The notes under the pieces are model-generated. The model saw only the letters and a program-made list of their open reading frames with translations, searched no databases and was not told where the DNA came from. A DNA stretch of 35,326 nucleotides from Sinorhizobium terangae (GTDB lineage Bacteria; Pseudomonadota; Alphaproteobacteria; Rhizobiales; Rhizobiaceae), in the NCBI RefSeq assembly GCF_009601505.1, contig NZ_WITC01000102.1:1-35326 (forward strand), written 5' to 3'. Shown here piece after piece: positions 1 to 6,454 of this stretch; the first letter of the stretch is position 1; each line of letters begins with the position of its first letter. A program made the translations under genes and the position numbers.

Positions 1-2
1 TC

Positions 3-98
3 GCTCTCGTCCATCATCTGAACGCGCTGCCGCGCAAGTGCCTGGGCTACCGCACGCCGGCCGAAGTCTTCATGGCGCATTTGCGCGAAAGTAGCTGA
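3..98 (+). pseudogene. IS30-family transposase, C-terminal end (cut by window edge)
   Basis: The reading frame enters from the left edge and ends at a TGA at 96-98. It encodes the conserved C-terminus of IS30-type DDE transposases, with the motif PRKCLGYRTPAEVFMAHL. In this family that segment follows the last catalytic Glu region. Only about 31 residues are visible, so it cannot be told whether the copy is whole outside the window. A second IS30-type copy at 17292-18052 lacks exactly this C-terminal part. The sequence from 99 to about 150 probably holds the IS right end, but I could not identify an inverted repeat. Confidence 0.75.
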
Positions 99-178
99 TG
101 CCCTACCCTTCACACGGCATTGTTGCACTTGGATTAGATTCTCCATAACATACCGCCAAAGAAATGAGATCGGCGGGA

Positions 179-601
179 TCATGCCGGCTCCCAGGGGTTG
201 ATAATGTCTAGTCCAGCGGCCTCGAACGGACTGGTATCGCGCGTAGCAACCATAAAGCCATGCGTAACCGCCGTGGCGGCGATATAGCCATCCGCCTTGC
301 CGATGGCCTTGCCTGACGTTTTCGCTTGCGCCATCAGGTCCGCATAACTTCGCGACGCGTCCAAGTCGAAGGGAAGAACGCGCCCTGCAAGGGCTGGCAA
401 GACCTCTCCTTCCAAGCGATTCTGAAAGATCGTGCGTCGCTTGCCTGCCGGCATGGCCGCCAAGCCGAAACGCAGTTCGGCCACCGTAATCGCGGACAAA
501 TACAGTGTTTCAATCATTTGCGCATCGATCCAGGCCAACACAGTGCGGTCCGGCTCGGCCTTCCACAATTCGGATATGACGTTGGTGTCGAGCACGATCA
601 T
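179..601 (-). CDS. vapC: VapC/FitB-type PIN-domain toxin (ribonuclease)
   Basis: This 140-residue protein has the PIN fold typical of type II toxins that cleave RNA in the cytoplasm. The Mg-binding acidic set is visible: D5 in the opening IVLDTNVISE, E42 in TVAELRFG, D104 in KADGYIAATA, and D122 in the ATRDTSPF segment. Length and motif spacing fit an intact FitB/VapC protein. Its ATG (601-599) overlaps the antitoxin stop by 4 nt, so the two genes are translationally coupled with the antitoxin first. Toxicity is expected to be neutralised by the upstream ribbon-helix-helix protein. The RNA target cannot be predicted from sequence. Confidence 0.93.
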   Translation of the reverse strand: MIVLDTNVISELWKAEPDRTVLAWIDAQMIETLYLSAITVAELRFGLAAMPAGKRRTIFQNRLEGEVLPALAGRVLPFDLDASRSYADLMAQAKTSGKAIGKADGYIAATAVTHGFMVATRDTSPFEAAGLDIINPWEPA

Positions 602-855
602 TCGAAGCTCATCGGTTCAGCAGGAGTCTTGTCACGGAGCTGGTTGAAATGCTCCGCTTCGGCATCCGTCAGCCCTCCAGCTTCATGGGCAATAGACGCC
701 AATAAAGAGCCGAGTTTGACCCGCTCCGGGGGCCGGACAGTCGTTTCGAGGATGTCGCGGATCTCGGCCTCGGTGCTGCGGCCATTCATTGCTGCTCGTA
801 CGCGTAGCGCTCGGTGCACCTCGTCGGGCAGGTTCCTAACGGTCACATTTGCCAT
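598..855 (-). CDS. vapB: VapB/FitA-type ribbon-helix-helix antitoxin
   Basis: This 85-residue protein begins ANVTVRNLPDEVHRALRVRA, the Arc/MetJ ribbon-helix-helix signature of FitA-like antitoxins. Residues 1-45 should dimerise and bind the operator; the C-terminal half, ending near RDKTPAEPMSFE, should wrap the PIN toxin. It is the first gene of the pair and ends inside the toxin start codon. The gene is likely autoregulated through the palindrome at 885-910. Nine codons near the 3' end (613-639) are duplicated almost exactly at 4224-4250, at the truncation point of an unrelated gene. Confidence 0.92.
   Translation of the reverse strand: MANVTVRNLPDEVHRALRVRAAMNGRSTEAEIRDILETTVRPPERVKLGSLLASIAHEAGGLTDAEAEHFNQLRDKTPAEPMSFE
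613..639. repeat. 27-bp repeat, copy 1 (inside vapB)
   Basis: This segment matches 4224-4250 at 26 of 27 positions; the only difference is T617 versus C4228. It covers nine whole codons of the vapB C-terminus (LRDKTPAEP on the minus strand). Similarity stops abruptly on both sides. Confidence 0.9.
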
Positions 856-884
856 GATGACTTCCCTTCAATGGCGATATCAAA

Positions 885-910
885 GATAGCATTATATATC
901 TAGTGCTATC
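885..910 (-). promoter_or_regulatory. Probable vapBC operator/promoter (inverted repeat)
   Basis: GATAGCA (885-891) and TGCTATC (904-910) form a perfect 7-bp inverted repeat around an A+T-rich core containing TATATA. It lies about 30 bp upstream of the vapB start. A palindrome overlapping a -10-like element is what is known for FitAB/VapBC autoregulation. The assignment to this protein is inferred from position. Confidence 0.6.
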
Positions 911-1173
911 ATACCGCAATATCTCATGGAAGATTTCGCCAATACTTTAGCTGCTCTAATCGATTATAGTTGTGATGAGCAGTTTTCCGGGGGTTTACTT
1001 GCCTCTCAAGTACCGCGTAAAAAAAACCTAGCACCGATTCGGTAGCTTATCCCCTGTCTTTCACGTACTCGCGGTTCGTGGCGCCGAGTGGACGATCAAA
1101 GACCGCCAGCCCGCTCACCAGTGGGTCGGCAGTAGTGCCTTGGGGCCGGTTGGCAAGCCACTGGAGTATGACA
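911..1173. other. Divergent intergenic region between vapBC and the ubiquitin-like operon
   Basis: The stretch between vapB and the UBL gene (about 320 bp including the operator) holds no convincing gene. An open frame runs into the UBL from 1078, but it lacks a ribosome binding site and adds residues not expected for the family. Promoters for both directions must lie here. I see no clear -35/-10 pair for the rightward operon and no terminator. Confidence 0.5.
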
Positions 1174-1470
1174 ATGTCGAAGGATTCGGGTAAGGGCGAT
1201 AATCACGGAGTCGGCCCCGGGAAGATCGAAATCATCGTCGTGGTGAACGGCCAGCCTACGCAGGTCGAAGCCAATCCTAACCAGCCGCTTCACGTCGTTC
1301 GCGCCAAAGCCCTTGAGAACACGCAAAACGTGGCCCAACCTGCCGACAACTGGGAGTTCAAGGACGAGGCCGGCAACTTGCTCGACGTCGACAAGAAAAT
1401 CGGCGATTTCGGCTTCGCGAACACTGTAACGCTGTTCCTCAGCCTGAAGGCGGGTGTCGCAGGTGCCTGA
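1174..1470 (+). CDS. Ubiquitin-like modifier, DUF2604-like (BilA-type)
   Basis: This 98-residue protein carries one beta-grasp, ubiquitin-like domain (about residues 15-95). It includes the strand IEIIVVVNGQPTQVEAN, a helix around LHVVRAKALENT, and the segment NWEFKDEAGNLLDVDKKIGD. This pattern is known from DUF2604 bacterial ubiquitin-like proteins encoded beside E1, E2 and JAMM genes. The start at 1174 was chosen because GGAG at 1163-1166 is spaced 7 nt from it; an ATG at 1168 is too close. The C-terminus is KAGVAGA, without a Gly-Gly end, so trimming by the neighbouring peptidase or use of a different acceptor end is possible. It overlaps the E2-like gene by 17 nt. The BilA of the first described Bil systems has two fused beta-grasp domains; this has one. 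Confidence 0.85.
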   Translation: MSKDSGKGDNHGVGPGKIEIIVVVNGQPTQVEANPNQPLHVVRAKALENTQNVAQPADNWEFKDEAGNLLDVDKKIGDFGFANTVTLFLSLKAGVAGA

Positions 1471-2059
1471 ACTCCAAACTGTGGACCCGGAGGTCTCGCG
1501 AGCAAAGTTTGATCGGGAGATCAGCCGGTTCCGGCCATATACAGATGCCTATCGGGCTCAAGGCTGCTTCCTGATCGATGCGAGCTTCCCAAGTGCATTC
1601 TTCATATTTGCAAGCCCTAAACTAAAGCCGCGCGTTATCGGCGCAGCCATCGAGATCGACTTCACCAACTACGACTTAAGACCACCGTCTGTGGTCTTTG
1701 TCGATCCATTTACGCGCCAGCCGATTGCCCGGAAGGATCTCCCCCTGAATATGCTGAGACGTCCGCCCGGAACGCCGCCGGAAATGATTGGAGCTCTCAT
1801 CCAGCAGAACGCCGTGACGGATTTCATCCAGGCCAACAGTCTCGAGGACCAACCATTCCTGTGCATGGCGGGAATCCGGGAATACCACGATAATCCAGCG
1901 CACTCAGGTGACCCATGGCTACTTCATCGGGGTTCTGGCGAAGGCTGTTTGGCCTTCATCCTGGACAAGATCATCAAGTACGGGACCGGCCCCGTGGAGC
2001 AGCTGCAGATTCAGCTTCAATTAGGGCTGCTGGTACCACCTCAGGCCATTCCAGAATGA
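1454..2059 (+). CDS. E2-like ubiquitin-conjugating enzyme (BilB-type)
   Basis: This 201-residue protein has an E2/UBC-like layout. A beta-meander (FFIFASPKLKPRVIGAAIEI) leads to a Pro-rich strand (LRPPSVVFVDP), then to a segment PFLCMAGIREYHDNPAH containing Cys137, the likely thioester cysteine, followed by a Trp/His/Arg-containing stretch. The other cysteines, C38 and C165, fit less well. The expected role is to accept the activated UBL from the E1-like protein and pass it to a target. The start is GTG at 1454 or GTG at 1463, both inside the end of the UBL gene. The stop overlaps the JAMM gene start (ATGA), so translation is coupled. It is separate from the E1 here, unlike the fused E2-E1 Cap2 of CBASS. 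Confidence 0.82.
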   Translation: MSQVPELQTVDPEVSRAKFDREISRFRPYTDAYRAQGCFLIDASFPSAFFIFASPKLKPRVIGAAIEIDFTNYDLRPPSVVFVDPFTRQPIARKDLPLNMLRRPPGTPPEMIGALIQQNAVTDFIQANSLEDQPFLCMAGIREYHDNPAHSGDPWLLHRGSGEGCLAFILDKIIKYGTGPVEQLQIQLQLGLLVPPQAIPE

Positions 2060-2544
2060 CCGCGTTAGAGGATGTCAGGACAGTCGCCCTCCCCCGAGAT
2101 TGTGTGTCCACTGCACAGGCGCATCTGCGCTCGGTTGGACAGCAGGGCTATGAAGGAATGGCGCTCTGGGTCGGCGTTCAGCAAGACCAGCACTTTGCGG
2201 TAACAGAAACGGTTATCCCGGCGCAGAGACACATCCGAACGAGCGACGGCGTCTGCGTGATAGTTCCTGCCGAAGAACTGCACGTCCTAAACGTCTGGCT
2301 CTACAAACGTGGCCTGATGCTTCTGGCGCAGATCCACAGTCATCCGGGCCGCGCCTATCACTCGACGACCGATGACGCCTACGCGATCGCTACCACGGTT
2401 GGGTGTCTCTCGCTGGTAGTGCCGAATTTCGCCCGCGAGCCTTTCGACCTTGCTCGTGTTGCCGCCTATCGACTTGACGCGAGGGCGAACTGGAATGAGG
2501 TCCCGTCCGCGGCACTGACGCGAATGATCACGATAACGAGTTGA
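2056..2544 (+). CDS. JAMM/MPN metallopeptidase, deubiquitinase-like (BilC-type)
   Basis: This 162-residue JAB-domain protein has the zinc motif intact: E33 in GYEGMALW, then HSHPGRAYHSTTDD with H94, H96, S103 and D106. The His-to-Ser spacing is one residue shorter than in AMSH-type enzymes unless T104 and D107 serve instead; an aligned structure would settle this. JAMM enzymes beside UBL/E2/E1 genes remove or mature the UBL. The start ATG at 2056 overlaps the E2 stop by 4 nt. A longer upstream frame (from 1915) lies inside the E2 gene and is not used. The gene ends 2 nt before the E1-like ATG. Confidence 0.88.
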   Translation: MTALEDVRTVALPRDCVSTAQAHLRSVGQQGYEGMALWVGVQQDQHFAVTETVIPAQRHIRTSDGVCVIVPAEELHVLNVWLYKRGLMLLAQIHSHPGRAYHSTTDDAYAIATTVGCLSLVVPNFAREPFDLARVAAYRLDARANWNEVPSAALTRMITITS

Positions 2545-2546
2545 CG

Positions 2547-4106
2547 ATGGCCCTTGCTAATTTCATCGACCGCGCCGCGACGGCGGCATCTCAGGTCCTG
2601 GCCGATTTTCATTTGGGCGACTTCAAAGCGGCTCTTGAAAAGCAGGTCGTGGCCGTCGCCTTCGACGATCAGGCCGCTTCCTGCGCCGAAGGCCAGGCGA
2701 CGCTAGATCTTGCGGTGAGGTTGCTTGCCAGACTGTATCCGGTTCTGGCAATACTCCCCTTGGACAGTGCGGCGAGCTCTCAAGCCCAGGCGCTGGAGCG
2801 ATTGGCAAAGTCGATCAATCCAAAAATCGGCATTCGGCGTTCCGGCAAGTCCGCCATGGTCTGCCTAGTTGCAGGCGCGACGCGCCCATCACTCCGGTGC
2901 CCAACCTTTTTCATCGGATCGGACGGTTGGGCGGCAAAGCTGTCGCGTACGGACCCGGTGGGCTCTGGCTCGAGTTTGCTGCCCTATGGAGCTGGCGCCG
3001 CCAGTTGCTTCGGCGCCGCCAACGTCTTTCGAACCATCTTCGCCGCCCAGTTAACCGGCGCCGAGTTGGACCAGGACATTGACCTCTCGTTATACAGCTA
3101 CAACAAGACCAAAGCTGGCGATGCTCGCCCGGTTGACCTTCCTGTCGACCTTGGCGAAACGCACCTCGTTGGGCTCGGCGCGATAGGCCATGGCGCGCTT
3201 TGGGCCCTGGCGAGACAATCCGGCCTCTCAGGTCGCCTGCATGTCGTCGACCACGAAGCGGTCGAACTCTCAAACCTGCAGCGCTACGTATTGGCCGGCC
3301 AAGCGGAGATCGGCATGTCCAAGGCGGTTCTTGCAACCACCGCCCTTCGATCGACCGCTTTAGAGGTCGAGGCGCACCCGCTGAAGTGGGCAGAACATGT
3401 TGCGCGCCGGGGCGACTGGATTTTCGATCGCGTGGGTGTGGCGCTTGACACAGCCGCCGACCGTCTCGCTGTCCAAGGTGCTCTGCCGCGATGGATCGCG
3501 AATGCCTGGACGCAGGAACACGATCTCGGCATCTCGCGGCATGGTTTCGATGACGGCCAGGCATGCCTTTGTTGCATGTACCTGCCGTCCGGAAAATCCA
3601 AGGACGAGCACCAGCTGATTGCCGAGGAACTCGGGATACCGGAAGCACGCGAGCAGGTGAAAGCGCTATTGCAGACCAACGCCGGCGTGCCCAACGACTT
3701 TGTGGTTCGAGTGGCTACGGCGATGGGCGTGCCTTTTGAGCCGCTCGCCCCGTTTGTTGGCCAACCTCTCCGTTCCTTCTACCAGCAGGCTATCTGCGGC
3801 GGTCTGGTATTCCAGCTTAGCGATGGAAGTCGTCTCGTTCGAACCGTGGTTCCGATGGCCTTTCAGTCAGCGCTTGCCGGGATCATGCTTGCCGCGGAGC
3901 TGGTCAAACATAGTGCGGGTTTTCCCATGAGCCCAACGGCAAGCACTCGCGTGAATCTTCTGCGTCCCCTTGGATCTCACTTACATGACCCGAAAGCCAA
4001 AGACTCGAGCGGCCGCTGCATCTGTAGCGACGAAGATTTCATCTCGGCCTATAGGTGCAAATACGGCAACAGCGTTGAACCGCTGAGCAACATATCCGCT
4101 GCCTAA
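2547..4106 (+). CDS. E1-like ThiF-family adenylyltransferase (BilD-type)
   Basis: This protein of about 519 residues has an N-terminal domain of unknown fold (1-200) and a ThiF/E1 Rossmann domain (about 200-345). The nucleotide-binding loop is GLGAIGHG (209-216), the conserved acidic residue is D235 in VVDHE, and NLQRY (243-247) is the E1/MoeB signature. A CLCC cluster (340-343) is the likely site of the catalytic thioester cysteine. It should adenylate the UBL C-terminus and hand it to the E2-like protein. I take ATG 2547, 2 nt after the peptidase stop; a TTG at 2541 overlaps that stop and is less likely. It is the last gene of the operon. Confidence 0.88.
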   Translation: MALANFIDRAATAASQVLADFHLGDFKAALEKQVVAVAFDDQAASCAEGQATLDLAVRLLARLYPVLAILPLDSAASSQAQALERLAKSINPKIGIRRSGKSAMVCLVAGATRPSLRCPTFFIGSDGWAAKLSRTDPVGSGSSLLPYGAGAASCFGAANVFRTIFAAQLTGAELDQDIDLSLYSYNKTKAGDARPVDLPVDLGETHLVGLGAIGHGALWALARQSGLSGRLHVVDHEAVELSNLQRYVLAGQAEIGMSKAVLATTALRSTALEVEAHPLKWAEHVARRGDWIFDRVGVALDTAADRLAVQGALPRWIANAWTQEHDLGISRHGFDDGQACLCCMYLPSGKSKDEHQLIAEELGIPEAREQVKALLQTNAGVPNDFVVRVATAMGVPFEPLAPFVGQPLRSFYQQAICGGLVFQLSDGSRLVRTVVPMAFQSALAGIMLAAELVKHSAGFPMSPTASTRVNLLRPLGSHLHDPKAKDSSGRCICSDEDFISAYRCKYGNSVEPLSNISAA

Positions 4107-4223
4107 GCAGAAGCGGACGTCGCCGTTGCCGCGGACGGGGCGGCAGGGTGTGCGCGTGACAATGTCGGCGCCACTATGACACGCTCGGCCTTTTTCTCTG
4201 TCTCCGATCGTTCCACGCGAATT
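4107..4223. other. Short gap after the E1-like gene
   Basis: No gene is seen here. The open frame beginning at 4176 reads through the 27-bp repeat and a truncated gene in the wrong frame; I do not consider its first 68 codons real. Confidence 0.5.
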
Positions 4224-4250
4224 CGGTCCAGCAGGAGTCTTGTCACGGAG
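4224..4250. repeat. 27-bp repeat, copy 2 (at a truncation point)
   Basis: Near-identical copy of 613-639. On the minus strand it reads LRDKTPAGP in the same codon frame as vapB. It ends 2 nt before the first codon of the recognisable remnant at 4253, so it marks a recombination junction. Confidence 0.85.
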
Positions 4251-4252
4251 GT

Positions 4253-4426
4253 TATCAGTGGATCCGCGGAGGCCCTTACTCGACCCTCCAGGTGCTGGAG
4301 GAACGCTTCGGCACGGACTATCCCTTCGGGCTCCTCGAAGAGGTTGCGCAGAACATCGTCGACGAGGCCGGGGGACTGGATGAATGGTCGCCGATCGAAG
4401 CACCGGATTTCGAACGACCTCGATGA
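4253..4426 (+). pseudogene. 3' remnant of a small hypothetical gene
   Basis: The plus frame read from 4253 gives 57 residues starting YQWIRGGPYSTLQVLEERFG and ending SPIEAPDFERPR, then TGA at 4424-4426. The GGPY...LEERFG...LLEEVAQNIVDEAGGLDEWSP pattern resembles the start of small acidic hypothetical proteins I have seen in proteobacterial accessory regions. No start codon precedes it; the upstream sequence is the 27-bp repeat and unrelated DNA, so the 5' end has been lost. The downstream gene starts inside it (ATG 4380), as expected for an original overlapping pair. Confidence 0.55.
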
Positions 4427-5084
4427 TCCGTTCGCCGCACCGACCGCCGAGGAACGGAGGGTGGCCGCTGCGCGGGTCAGGAACAGTGTCCTCGAACTTG
4501 AGGCTCTTCTCGCGCCGCTCATAGAGATCGAGCGCGAAACGAGAGGGGCAGACGTCGACGCTGGACCTGGGATAGGCCACAATAAGCCGCCTGGCCCTAT
4601 CGAGGACGCAGGATTCCCGCCTGGCTTCTTTTTGTCGCTCGGAGTTGATGCAGAAACGATTGCCAACGCCGTCGCGCGAACAGAGGATCTCCTGGAGGGT
4701 GCCACCACGGCACCCGATGTCGACGACGGCGCGAAGCCTGATGACTCCAACACTGTCCTCGCTCGCGCCATGTCGTACCACGCCGAGGCGTTGCAGGAGA
4801 ATACGAAGGTCGTCAGGGCGAACTCGGAGCTTCTCAGGGAAAACTCGAGGAAGCTCCACAGCTTCAAGAAAGCTGGGCTTCTTACGGCTGCTGGAGCCGC
4901 GATCGGGACGGTGTTCAATGGCGCCCTGACCAAGATCGGAGAATTGCTCGTCGAGAAGGGAATGGCCCTGCTCGAGCCGCTGGGTCCTTCGGCGTTGGCG
5001 TACTTCGACCTCGTCGTCACGAAGATCGCTCAGGTGGTGGAGGCTGCCTCCGGTTACGTCGGCACCCTCCCGCTTCCCTTCTAA
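4380..5084 (+). CDS. Hypothetical protein with GHNxPP motif and hydrophobic C-terminus
   Basis: This protein is about 234 residues long from ATG 4380, which follows a GGGGGA sequence. Visible features are an acidic N-terminus (DDPFAAPTAEE), a helical region with an acidic/hydrophobic repeat, and the motif GIGHNKPPG, which recurs in rhizobial hypothetical proteins. A charged, probably coiled-coil segment (ALQENTKVVRANSELLREN) follows, then a small-residue hydrophobic stretch (AGLLTAAGAAIGTVFNGAL) that could insert in or associate with a membrane. I do not recognise a function. It overlaps the remnant at 4253-4426, and was probably the second gene of a two-gene module whose first gene is now truncated. 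Confidence 0.6.
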   Translation: MNGRRSKHRISNDLDDPFAAPTAEERRVAAARVRNSVLELEALLAPLIEIERETRGADVDAGPGIGHNKPPGPIEDAGFPPGFFLSLGVDAETIANAVARTEDLLEGATTAPDVDDGAKPDDSNTVLARAMSYHAEALQENTKVVRANSELLRENSRKLHSFKKAGLLTAAGAAIGTVFNGALTKIGELLVEKGMALLEPLGPSALAYFDLVVTKIAQVVEAASGYVGTLPLPF

Positions 5085-5144
5085 CCGTACCCGGTGCCCG
5101 GTTCGGAGCTTTGGATGGCCGATCGGCATTCGCACGCTCCGTGA

Positions 5145-5661
5145 TCATCTGCGGGCCATTCGCGCAAGATGCTGGTTTGCCCTGACGGAGAGCCATGGTC
5201 CGGGAACGGTGAATGTCGTCCCGTCGAATTTCAGGCTGCCACCTCGCACGGCTTCGATCACCTGCGTTCCCCAGCAATGCGCCCTGCCCTCCCAGGGTCC
5301 GGTCTCCGCCATTAATGCGGTCGCTGACCGAACGAATCCCTGGGGATCGTCCTTGGTGAGATCAAGTTTGATCCGCCAGCTTTCCAACTCGACGAGATCC
5401 ACATGCGGATACCACCCATTGCTCCCTGAGCCCTTCGGCCGCTTCGCGACCGACATGTAGTCGCCATAGCCAACCTTCCAGTCCTTGCTGACCGAGCGAT
5501 GCAGCGCGACTTCTCCCATCGTCACGATCTCGGGATAGTCCTTGAGCGAGTCCTTCGGAAAACTGTTCGAGATCAGCACGATCGTGATTTCATCGAATGT
5601 GGGCTGGAAATCTCCAGATTGGCCTTGAACTGTTGGAACGCGCCGGCAATCGTCGTGGCCA
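5145..5661 (-). pseudogene. Chimeric remnant: CD-NTase-like N-terminus joined to a beta-family protein C-terminus
   Basis: Translation from ATG 5661, 10 nt after the S-4TM gene stop with a good GAGG site, gives MATTIAGAFQQFKANLEISS. That resembles the opening of SMODS-type nucleotidyltransferases. After about 20 codons the frame is lost and closes early. In a different frame the remaining sequence encodes about 150 residues (ISNSFPKDSL, KVGYGDYMSV, VPGPWLSVRANQHL) resembling the C-terminus of beta family proteins (Pfam Beta_protein), many of which sit in defence loci. The simplest reading is a deletion that joined the start of one gene to the end of another, out of frame. The C-terminal frame alone is open from 5705 but has no own start. 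Confidence 0.6.
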
Positions 5662-5671
5662 TGGATGCGCC

Positions 5672-6442
5672 TCAGATACCGATGCGAGCGCGTATGCGCT
5701 CCCATTCGGCGGTCAGCGTTGGGTTCTGCTCATTGAAGATCTTCGTGGACAGGAGGATCGCAGCGGTCGATTTGGTTGTCTCGTAGTAGGCGAAGAATTC
5801 AATGATCTGGGCCTGAGTGATGGACTTCGATGCCCCCCGACCGCCGTTGAAGAGCCTGTTAAAGTCGTTGAAGAGATGTTCGCAGCGCATGCGGAGCCAT
5901 TCCATGCGAATCAGTCGTCCGACGATCTCCCCGCTGAAGATTGCTTGCGCCGCAACGCCGATAACCTCGAGATCGGTTGAGGGATATGCCATCGCCGCAA
6001 CCCAGGCCACGAGGTAGCCGAGCGTCGTGATCCGCTGCCACCGCAGCATCTTGCGGACGATGCAGCGCGTGAAAAACACGCTTTCCATGGAATTGGCCGC
6101 CAGCCGCCTGAGCGGGTTCGTCTGGTCGTTATTGTAGTAGCCCACGGTCTCCTCATGCGTGAGCGCGACGTTGAAGCTGTTCGATAGCGCCTCCTGCCGT
6201 CTGGCATCCTCCGCCCTTGGGAAGAGGTAGATGTTCTGAACCTGTCCATGCACAAAGAAGAGCAGAGCGCCGATCAGGAACACGATCTGGAGAGCGATGT
6301 TCGCCTGCGGGTACGCGGCCTTGTCGATGAAAAGAGTGACGATGGACAGGATGGAGATCACCCAGAACAGCCAGCCTCCGATAGCGTCCATCAGCGTGAG
6401 TGGGCCGTAAAAATTCTTACTGACGGTATCGACCTTAGGCAT
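5672..6442 (-). CDS. S-4TM SMODS-associated four-helix membrane effector
   Basis: This 256-residue protein has four predicted transmembrane helices, at about residues 19-39, 47-66, 138-153 and 158-178. Between the pairs is the cytoplasmic segment RRQEALSNSFNVALTHE with YYNN, a pattern known in the S-4TM family of CBASS effectors. Such effectors are thought to bind the cyclic nucleotide made by the partner CD-NTase and disrupt the inner membrane, killing or arresting the infected cell. The gene begins 12 nt after the CD-NTase stop, so the two form one operon. No separate nucleotide-sensing domain is visible beyond the C-terminal soluble part (about 180-256). Confidence 0.85.
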   Translation of the reverse strand: MPKVDTVSKNFYGPLTLMDAIGGWLFWVISILSIVTLFIDKAAYPQANIALQIVFLIGALLFFVHGQVQNIYLFPRAEDARRQEALSNSFNVALTHEETVGYYNNDQTNPLRRLAANSMESVFFTRCIVRKMLRWQRITTLGYLVAWVAAMAYPSTDLEVIGVAAQAIFSGEIVGRLIRMEWLRMRCEHLFNDFNRLFNGGRGASKSITQAQIIEFFAYYETTKSTAAILLSTKIFNEQNPTLTAEWERIRARIGI

Positions 6443-6454
6443 TCGTTTCTCCTG

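Noticed and set aside
326..889. Long plus-strand frame over vapBC
   Set aside because: It is antisense to two clearly conserved genes and has no domain or ribosome binding site.
1454..4106. E2, JAMM and E1 genes as the Cap2/Cap3 part of a type II CBASS
   Set aside because: In CBASS the E2 and E1 domains are fused in Cap2 and no separate ubiquitin-like gene exists. Here they are separate, preceded by a UBL, and separated from the CD-NTase by other genes on the opposite strand.
3981..5135. 384-codon minus-strand frame over the end of the E1 gene and the GHNxPP gene
   Set aside because: It is very Arg-rich, spans two genes on the other strand, and has no recognisable domain; typical shadow frame of GC-rich DNA.
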